Origin: Gallionellaceae bacterium
GTDB taxonomy: Bacteria; Pseudomonadota; Gammaproteobacteria; Burkholderiales; Gallionellaceae
Length of the DNA stretch: 11,126 bases
Direction of reading: 5' to 3'
Assembly (NCBI GenBank): GCA_003445795.1
Contig: DMCN01000030.1
Coordinates: forward strand, 2,046 to 13,171
Shown here: positions 5,874-11,126 of the stretch, piece after piece
Numbering within the stretch: position 1 is the first letter of the stretch
Layout of the letters: each line of letters starts with the position of its first letter
The notes under the pieces: model-generated
Seen by the model: only the letters and a program-made list of their open reading frames with translations
Told to the model about the DNA's origin: nothing
Databases searched by the model: none
Position numbers and translations under genes: made by a program

Positions 5874-7361
5874 ATGCTGTCCCCCATCACCGAACAGGAA
5901 TTCCAATCCCTTGCCAGGCAAGGCTATAACCGCATCCCGCTGGCCGTCGAGACCTTCGCCGATCTCGACACGCCGCTGTCGCTGTATCTCAAGCTGGCCA
6001 ACAAGCCTTTCTCCTACCTGCTCGAATCGGTGCAGGGCGGCGAGCGCTTCGGCCGTTACTCCTTCATCGGCCTGCCCGCCGACACGCGCATCACGGTGCG
6101 CGGCAGGCAAGTCACGCTGACCGGCGCTGCGGGAGAGACCACCCAGGAAGTCGCCAACCCGCTCGACTACATCGAGGAATACCGCGCCCGCTTCAAGGTC
6201 GCGCCGCTCACCGGCCTGCCCCGTTTCACCGGCGGACTGGCCGGTTACTTCGGCTACGACACAGTGCGCTACATCGAACCGCGCCTCGCCAAAACGGAAA
6301 AGAAAGATGTCATCGGCACGCCCGATATTTTGTTGATGCTCACCGAACAACTCGCGGTCATCGACAACCTTTCCGGCAAGCTGACATTCATCGTATATGC
6401 CGATCCGTCGCACACCGATGCCTACCGCAACGCATTGCAACGCCTGGACGACCTGCAACGCGCGCTGCGCCAGCCGGTGCAGATCCCGGATGCGCCGCAG
6501 ACACGCCGCCATGAAGCGAAATCCGAATTCGGCGAAGCCGCATTCAAGGCTGCCGTAGAGAGGTCCAAGCAGTACATCTTCGACGGCGACATCATGCAGG
6601 TGGTGCTGTCGCAGCGCATGTCGCAACCTTTCCCCGCTTCGCCGCTGTCGCTGTACCGCGCGCTGCGCAGCATCAACCCCTCGCCCTACATGTTCTATTA
6701 CGACATGGGCGACCATCATGTGGTCGGTTCCTCACCCGAGATATTGGCGCGATTGGAAGGCGACACCGTCACCGTGCGCCCCATCGCCGGAACGCGCCCG
6801 CGCGGCAAGACAGCACAGAAGGATGCCGAGCTGGCGGAAGAACTGCTGGCCGACCCGAAAGAACTTGCCGAACACCTGATGCTGATCGACTTGGGCCGCA
6901 ACGACATCGGCCGCGTGGCCGAACACGGTACGGTGAAGCTCACCGACAAGATGGTCATCGAGCGCTACTCGCATGTGATGCACATCGTCTCCAACGTCGA
7001 AGCCAAGCTGAAGGAAGGTCTCGGCGCCATGGACGTGCTCAAGGCCACCTTCCCGGCAGGCACGGTGAGCGGCGCGGCAAAAGTGCGTGCGATGGAGATC
7101 ATCGACGAACTGGAACCATCCAAGCGTGGCATCTACGCGGGTGCGGTGGGCTATCTCGGTTTCAACGGCGACATGGATGTCGCCATCGCGCTGCGCACCG
7201 CCGTGGTGAAAGACAAGATTCTCTACGTACAGGCCGGTGCGGGCATCGTCGCCGACTCGGTGCCGGAAAGCGAATGGCTGGAGACGCAGAACAAGGCACG
7301 CGCGGTGTTGCGCGCGGCGGAGATGGTGCTGGACGGGCTCGACGCCCCGTCACACCGCTAG
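5874..7361 (+). CDS. trpE: Anthranilate synthase component I
   Basis: A 495-aa enzyme that converts chorismate to anthranilate, using ammonia supplied by TrpG. This is the first committed step of tryptophan synthesis. The N-terminal domain carries the allosteric tryptophan motif YLLES (48-52) followed by GRYSFIG (60-66), so feedback inhibition by Trp is expected. The chorismate-binding domain has IMQVVLSQR (240-248), VGSSPE (284-289), RPIAGTRPRG (302-311), HLMLIDLGRNDIG (334-346), RYSHVMHIVS (364-373), FPAGTVSGAAKVRAMEII (393-410) and GAGIVADSVPE (455-465). Residue A402 stands where many homologues have Pro (GAPK); this is a mild variant. Length is normal. The start is fixed by GAGAGG 5 bases upstream, inside the putative attenuator helix. 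The TAG stop overlaps the AGGAGG ribosome site of trpG. Confidence 0.97.
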   Translation: MLSPITEQEFQSLARQGYNRIPLAVETFADLDTPLSLYLKLANKPFSYLLESVQGGERFGRYSFIGLPADTRITVRGRQVTLTGAAGETTQEVANPLDYIEEYRARFKVAPLTGLPRFTGGLAGYFGYDTVRYIEPRLAKTEKKDVIGTPDILLMLTEQLAVIDNLSGKLTFIVYADPSHTDAYRNALQRLDDLQRALRQPVQIPDAPQTRRHEAKSEFGEAAFKAAVERSKQYIFDGDIMQVVLSQRMSQPFPASPLSLYRALRSINPSPYMFYYDMGDHHVVGSSPEILARLEGDTVTVRPIAGTRPRGKTAQKDAELAEELLADPKELAEHLMLIDLGRNDIGRVAEHGTVKLTDKMVIERYSHVMHIVSNVEAKLKEGLGAMDVLKATFPAGTVSGAAKVRAMEIIDELEPSKRGIYAGAVGYLGFNGDMDVAIALRTAVVKDKILYVQAGAGIVADSVPESEWLETQNKARAVLRAAEMVLDGLDAPSHR

Positions 7362-7365
7362 GAGG
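7360..7365 (+). promoter_or_regulatory. Consensus ribosome binding site of trpG
   Basis: AGGAGG, a perfect anti-16S match, begins inside the trpE stop codon and lies 5 bases before the trpG ATG. It suggests trpG does not depend on reinitiation from trpE, unlike a strictly coupled pair. Confidence 0.8.
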
Positions 7366-7370
7366 ACACC

Positions 7371-7940
7371 ATGCTATTGATGATAGACAACTACGATTCC
7401 TTCACCTACAACCTGGTGCAATATTTCGCCGAACTCGGCGCGGATGTGGTGGTGAAGCGCAACGACGAGATAACCGTGGATGACATCGCGAAGATGAACC
7501 CGCAGCACCTGGTCGTCTCGCCCGGCCCCTGCACGCCGAACGAGGCAGGCATCTCGGTCGCTGCGATCAAGACTTTCGCGGGCAAGATACCGCTGCTGGG
7601 CGTGTGCCTCGGCCACCAGAGCATCGGCCAGGCCTTCGGCGGCAAGATCATCCACGCCAAGACGCTGATGCACGGCAAGACCTCGCTCATCCATCACCAC
7701 AGCAACAGCGTCTTCACCGGACTGCCCAGCCCGTTCACCGCCACGCGCTACCATTCGCTGGTGATCGAGCGCGAGACCATCCCCGACTGCCTGGAGATCA
7801 CCGCCTGGACCGACGATGGCGAGATCATGGGCGTGCGCCACAAGACGCTGGCGGTGCACGGTGTGCAGTTCCACCCCGAGTCCATCCTCACCGAACACGG
7901 GCACGACATGCTGAAAAACTTCCTGGAGGGCAAACCATGA
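7371..7940 (+). CDS. trpG: Anthranilate synthase component II (glutamine amidotransferase)
   Basis: A 189-aa class I glutamine amidotransferase that releases ammonia from glutamine for TrpE. It starts with the typical MLLMIDNYDSFTYNL. It has the oxyanion segment SPGPCTPNEAG (50-60), the nucleophile C79 in GVCLGHQ (77-83), HGKTS (101-105), and H168 and E170 in VQFHPES (165-171), completing the Cys-His-Glu triad. The same protein often also serves PabB in folate synthesis (TrpG/PabA), and only one such gene is visible here. It follows trpE with a 9-base gap, and its TGA overlaps the trpD ATG (ATGA). A separate TrpG, rather than a TrpG-TrpD fusion, is the usual arrangement outside the enterics. 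Confidence 0.97.
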   Translation: MLLMIDNYDSFTYNLVQYFAELGADVVVKRNDEITVDDIAKMNPQHLVVSPGPCTPNEAGISVAAIKTFAGKIPLLGVCLGHQSIGQAFGGKIIHAKTLMHGKTSLIHHHSNSVFTGLPSPFTATRYHSLVIERETIPDCLEITAWTDDGEIMGVRHKTLAVHGVQFHPESILTEHGHDMLKNFLEGKP

Positions 7941-8953
7941 AACCGCAAGACGCACTCAAACGCATCATCGAGCACCGCGAGATATTCCACGACGAGATGG
8001 TCTCGCTGATGCGCCAGATCATGGGCGGCGAAGTCACCTCGGTGATGATCGCAGCCATCATCACCGGCCTGCGCGTGAAGAAAGAGACCATCGGCGAGAT
8101 CGCGGGTGCGGCCAGCGTGATGCGCGAACTTTCCACCAAGGTGGACATCGCCGACGACGGCAAGCTGGTGGACACCTGCGGCACCGGCGGCGACGGCGCG
8201 CACACCTTCAACATCTCCACCGCCTCGGCCTTCGTCGCGGCGGCGGCGGGCGCAAAGATCGCCAAGCACGGCGGCCGCTCGGTGTCGTCGCAGTCGGGCA
8301 GTGCAGACGTGCTGGAAGCGCTGGGCATCAACATCAACCTCACGCCCGAGCAGGCGGCAAAGTGCATCAACGAAGTCGGTTTCGGTTTCATGTTCGCGCC
8401 CAACTATCACAGCGCGATGAAGCATGCCGCGCCGGTGCGCAAGGAACTGGGCGTGCGCACCCTGTTCAACATCCTCGGTCCGCTGACCAACCCGGCCGGC
8501 GCGAAGCAACAGTTGCTGGGCGTGTTCCACCCCGACCTGGTCGGCATCCAGGCGCGCGTACTGCAGCGTCTCGGCAGCAAACGCGTGATGGTGGTGCACG
8601 GCGCCGACGGACTGGACGAGATCACGCTCACCGGCGATACCATGGTGGCAGAACTGAAGGATGGCGAGGTGCGCGAATACACCGTGCACCCGAAACAGTT
8701 CGGTTTGAACACCGCCCCGCTGGAAGATATCCAGGCCGCCAACGTGCAAGCCTCGCGCGACATGATCCTCGACGTGCTCGACAACCAGCCCGGTCCCGCG
8801 CTGGACATCGTGCTGATGAACGCGGGCGCCTCGATCTACCTCGCCGGACTGGCCGACACGCTGGAAAACGGCGTAAAGAAAGCCGCCGAAGTCATCGCCA
8901 GCGGCGCAGCGAAGAACAAGCTCGCGCAGTTGGTTCAGGCAAGCAAGGCCTGA
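7937..8953 (+). CDS. trpD: Anthranilate phosphoribosyltransferase
   Basis: A 338-aa enzyme that transfers phosphoribose from PRPP to anthranilate, giving phosphoribosyl-anthranilate. The PRPP loop CGTGGDGAHTFNIST is at 81-95. KHGGRSVSSQSGSADVLEALG (110-130) matches the family's anthranilate/PRPP segment. Other landmarks are R167 within APVRKELGVRT, GPLTNP (181-186), and the Mg-binding D227/E228 in DGLDEIT. Start choice: the ATG at 7937 overlaps the trpG stop (ATGA) and has GGAGGG 6 bases upstream. The frame stays open further upstream, but that part lies inside trpG and is not homologous. The stop is 10 bp before the GTG of relA. trpC, which usually follows trpD in betaproteobacteria, is not here. 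Confidence 0.97.
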   Translation: MKPQDALKRIIEHREIFHDEMVSLMRQIMGGEVTSVMIAAIITGLRVKKETIGEIAGAASVMRELSTKVDIADDGKLVDTCGTGGDGAHTFNISTASAFVAAAAGAKIAKHGGRSVSSQSGSADVLEALGININLTPEQAAKCINEVGFGFMFAPNYHSAMKHAAPVRKELGVRTLFNILGPLTNPAGAKQQLLGVFHPDLVGIQARVLQRLGSKRVMVVHGADGLDEITLTGDTMVAELKDGEVREYTVHPKQFGLNTAPLEDIQAANVQASRDMILDVLDNQPGPALDIVLMNAGASIYLAGLADTLENGVKKAAEVIASGAAKNKLAQLVQASKA

Positions 8954-8963
8954 CCACACCTCC

Positions 8964-10940
8964 GTGGTCTCCATCCAGCACCAATTCCCCCCTCTCGCCG
9001 GAGAGGACAGCGCCGACATCCAAAACTGGCTGGCGGCGCTGTCCGATGTGTACGCCCCTGCCGAGATCGAACTGATCCGCAAAGCCTGCGAATTCGCCGC
9101 ACCGCTCTATCACGGCAAGACCGTGGTCACCGGCACGCCGCTGTTGCAACATGCACTCGGCTCGGCCTCCATCCTCATCGGTCTGAACATGGACCACGAG
9201 ACCATCGCCGGCACCGCGCTGCATGCGGTGCCGGAGTTGCTCGAAGACTGGAACGGAGTGCTGACCGAGCGCTTCGGCCGCAACGTCACCGCGATGGTCG
9301 ACGGCATCTCGCGCATGGAACAGATACGCCAGTTCAGCGAAGTGCGGTCTGCCGAGAAAGACCAGGAGGCGCAGGCGCAGCAGATCGAGAGTCTGCGCAA
9401 GATGCTGCTGGCGATGGTGGAAGATATTCGTGTTGTGCTGATCAAGCTCGCCGAACGCACGCAGACGCTGCGCACACTTTCCGGCGCGTCGCCAGAACAG
9501 CAGAAACAGGTGGCACAGGAGACGCACAACATCTTCGGCCCATTGGCCAACCGCCTCGGCGTGTGGCAGATCAAGTGGGAGCTGGAAGATCTCTCCATGC
9601 GCTATCTGGAGCCGGAGTTGTACAAAAAGATCGCCAAGCTGCTGGACGAACGCCGCGTCGACCGCGAGCGTTACATTGCCGACGTGCTGGAACAGCTGCA
9701 ACAGGCGCTAGAGCGACACGGCATCAAGGGCGAGGTAACTGGCCGCCCGAAACACATCTACAGCATCATCAACAAGATGAAGCGCAAGCAGCTGGATTTC
9801 GACCAGCTCTACGACGTGCGCGCCGTGCGCATCCTCGTCGACAATATCGAGCAATGCTATGCCGCGCTCTCCATCGTGCATGAACTGTGGACGCCGATAC
9901 AGAAAGAGTTCGACGACTACATCGCGCGCCCCAAACCCAACGGCTACCGTTCGCTACACACCGCCGTGCTCGGCCCGCGCGAACTCTCCGTAGAAGTGCA
10001 GATCCGCACGCAACAGATGCACCACGATTCCGAACTCGGCGTCGCCGCGCACTGGCGCTACAAGGAAAATAGAAAATCTGAAGGCGGCGTGGACGAGAAG
10101 ATCGCCTGGCTGCGCCAGATCCTGGCGTGGAAAGCCGAACTGGCCGACAGCGGCGAGATGCAGGAGCAGTTCCGCAACGAATTGCTACAGGATCGCGTGT
10201 ATGTGCTGACCCCGCAGGGCAAGGTCATCGACCTGCCCAAAGGCGCGACGCCGGTGGACTTCGCCTACGTGTTGCACACCGACCTCGGCCACCGCACGCG
10301 CGGTGCCAAGGTGGACGGCAGTATCGTGCCGCTCAACTACAAACTGCAGACCGGCCAGCGCGTGGAGATACTCACCATCAAAGTGGGGGCGCCCAGCCGC
10401 GACTGGCTGTCGCCGCAGCTCGGCTTCCTGAAGAGTTCGCGCGCCCGCGCCAAAGTGCGCCACTGGTTCTCCACCCAGAACCTCGACGCCAGCATCGCCG
10501 AAGGCCGCATCATCCTCGACCGCGAACTGCACCGCCTGGGCGTGACGGACATCAACCAGGAAAAGCTCGCCCAGCGCCTGCGCTTCAATAAACTGGATGA
10601 ACTGCTCGCCGCCATCGGCCGCGACGAGGTCAAACAGAACCGCATCGCCACCGCCGTGCAGCAGGAAGCCCCGACCAAAGTTGTCATCCCCGCCAAGGTG
10701 GTCGCACAAAGACCCGCCGCACCGCGCACCTCATCCAGCGGCGTGCTCATCGAAGGCGTCGGCGGACTCACCGTGCGCATGGCCAAATGCTGCAAACCCG
10801 AGCCCCCCGACCGCATCGTCGGCTACACCACCCGCCTCGGCATCACCCTGCACCGCGTGGATTGCAGCTGCGTGCAGCGCATGCCGCAGGATAGGAAGGA
10901 TAGGTTGTTGGAGGCGGGGTGGGCGGTGAAGAAGGTTTAG
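8964..10940 (+). CDS. relA: GTP pyrophosphokinase, monofunctional RelA type, lacking the ACT domain
   Basis: A 658-aa RelA/SpoT-family enzyme that makes (p)ppGpp from GTP/GDP and ATP on starved ribosomes. The N-terminal hydrolase domain is degenerate: the metal-binding His-Asp pair reads H87-A88, and IKLAER replaces IKLADR (160-165). The synthetase domain is intact: GRPKHIYSI (260-268), D284, the RelA-specific ExDD signature EFDD (315-318), NGYRSLH (326-332), E344 in VEVQIRT, and GVAAHW. The TGS domain is about 408-468. The zinc-finger/CC motif has C609, C610, H630 and D633-C634. The protein ends about 20 residues later, before the usual ACT/RRM domain; relatives are about 740 aa. The last 17 codons are C-poor with rare AGG/GGG codons, unlike the rest. 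Start: GTG 10 bp after trpD with a weak ribosome site; no in-frame ATG occurs before the hydrolase domain. Confidence 0.9.
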   Translation: MVSIQHQFPPLAGEDSADIQNWLAALSDVYAPAEIELIRKACEFAAPLYHGKTVVTGTPLLQHALGSASILIGLNMDHETIAGTALHAVPELLEDWNGVLTERFGRNVTAMVDGISRMEQIRQFSEVRSAEKDQEAQAQQIESLRKMLLAMVEDIRVVLIKLAERTQTLRTLSGASPEQQKQVAQETHNIFGPLANRLGVWQIKWELEDLSMRYLEPELYKKIAKLLDERRVDRERYIADVLEQLQQALERHGIKGEVTGRPKHIYSIINKMKRKQLDFDQLYDVRAVRILVDNIEQCYAALSIVHELWTPIQKEFDDYIARPKPNGYRSLHTAVLGPRELSVEVQIRTQQMHHDSELGVAAHWRYKENRKSEGGVDEKIAWLRQILAWKAELADSGEMQEQFRNELLQDRVYVLTPQGKVIDLPKGATPVDFAYVLHTDLGHRTRGAKVDGSIVPLNYKLQTGQRVEILTIKVGAPSRDWLSPQLGFLKSSRARAKVRHWFSTQNLDASIAEGRIILDRELHRLGVTDINQEKLAQRLRFNKLDELLAAIGRDEVKQNRIATAVQQEAPTKVVIPAKVVAQRPAAPRTSSSGVLIEGVGGLTVRMAKCCKPEPPDRIVGYTTRLGITLHRVDCSCVQRMPQDRKDRLLEAGWAVKKV

Positions 10941-10955
10941 GTTTGCCAGCTACGC

Positions 10956-10998
10956 CGTTCGTCCTGAGTAGGCCGCAGGCCGTATCGAAGGATGAACG
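10956..10998. repeat. REP-like inverted repeat downstream of relA
   Basis: Outer arms CGTTCGTCCT (10956-10965) and AGGATGAACG (10989-10998) pair over 10 bases with one G-T wobble. An inner GGCC-GCA-GGCC hairpin (10971-10981) sits between them. The GTCCTGAG...TATCGAAGGA style resembles a dispersed hairpin repeat that I recall from many proteobacterial genomes, found between genes. No T-run follows, so it is not a classic terminator, though it may protect mRNA ends. Confidence 0.65.
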
Positions 10999-11000
10999 TC

Positions 11001-11020
11001 ATTCCGGCGAAGGCCGGAAT
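11001..11020. repeat. dRS3-like 20-bp hairpin repeat
   Basis: ATTCCGGC-GAAG-GCCGGAAT is a perfect 8-bp stem with a 4-base loop, flanked by GTC and CCAG. The ATTCC...GGAAT frame resembles the neisserial dRS3 element and the related ATTCC...GGAATCCAG repeats scattered in betaproteobacteria. It starts 2 bases after the preceding REP-like unit. Confidence 0.7.
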
Positions 11021-11038
11021 CCAGTTAAAACCAACACC

Positions 11039-11055
11039 GTCGGGGGTAGCCCGAC
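11039..11055. repeat. Hairpin repeat GTCGGG-GGTAG-CCCGAC
   Basis: A perfect 6-bp stem with a 5-base loop. It is similar to TCGGG...CCCGA intergenic repeats that I recall from betaproteobacteria. It is the third unit in a row after relA. Confidence 0.5.
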
Positions 11056-11063
11056 AGCTAGTC

Positions 11064-11089
11064 ACTTTTCTTGTCTTGCCAAGAAAAGT
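11064..11089. repeat. Hairpin repeat ACTTTTCTTG-N6-CAAGAAAAGT
   Basis: A perfect 10-bp AT-rich stem with loop TCTTGC, followed by AACCCAAAGAAGTCG. The motif with AAGAAAAGTAACCCAAAGAA matches a dispersed intergenic repeat that I recall from many beta- and gammaproteobacteria. The element probably continues past the window end. Confidence 0.6.
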
Positions 11090-11126
11090 AACCCAAAGAA
11101 GTCGCCCCCGGTGCGCCGCCCCTTCG

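Noticed and set aside
5847..6719. 290-codon minus-strand open frame opposite trpE
   Set aside because: It lies entirely over trpE and the attenuator, with no motif and no ribosome site of note.
7604..7936. Longer upstream start for trpD
   Set aside because: The frame is open but lies inside trpG in another frame. The ATG at 7937 has GGAGGG 6 bases upstream, and the protein from there matches the whole TrpD family.
7748..9082. 444-codon open frame on the minus strand opposite trpG/trpD/relA
   Set aside because: It is antisense to three conserved enzymes, has shadow-type composition and no family motif.
10941..11126. CRISPR array or insertion-sequence end
   Set aside because: The hairpin units differ from each other, with no regularly spaced direct repeat and no transposase frame. 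They fit dispersed intergenic repeats instead.

Overview
The window is a stretch of GC-rich chromosome. Its gene content and order (apaG divergent from rpe-gph-trpE-trpG-trpD), its ExDD-type RelA and its short hairpin repeats suggest a betaproteobacterium. A Nitrosomonadales/Gallionellaceae-like organism is my best guess, from recall rather than from a search. No phage, transposase, tRNA, rRNA or CRISPR is visible.

Layout. Minus strand, left part: the 5' end of apaG (1-167), cut by the window edge; a soluble Hanks-type Ser/Thr kinase fused to two receiver domains (242-2122); and a membrane histidine kinase (2126-3901, possibly 3928). The two kinase genes are 3 bp apart and look translationally coupled. 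A 460-500 bp divergent intergenic region follows. It is rich in palindromes, including a 38-bp imperfect one at 4250-4287. Plus strand, right part: rpe, gph, trpE, trpG, trpD and a stringent-response synthetase (relA) run to 10940 with overlaps or short gaps. The exception is 110 bp between gph and trpE. The last 186 bp hold no gene but four consecutive hairpin-forming repeat units.

How it works together. rpe and gph serve pentose-phosphate/Calvin carbon flow and 2-phosphoglycolate salvage. trpE, trpG and trpD make anthranilate from chorismate and attach it to PRPP. The gph-trpE gap holds a 15-codon leader ORF ending in Trp-Arg-Trp-stop. The same stretch folds into a long nested helix in which codons of the leader pair with the trpE Shine-Dalgarno sequence. 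This looks like a tryptophan attenuator acting on translation initiation, because no terminator U-tract is seen. It is the most interesting item in the window. trpC, usually expected after trpD in this group, is absent; relA takes its place. That RelA has the degenerate hydrolase domain of a monofunctional synthetase and ends before the C-terminal ACT domain, just ahead of the repeat cluster.

The histidine kinase and the Ser/Thr kinase-REC-REC protein form a self-contained signalling pair that could link His-Asp phosphotransfer to Ser/Thr phosphorylation. Its signal and targets cannot be read from the sequence.
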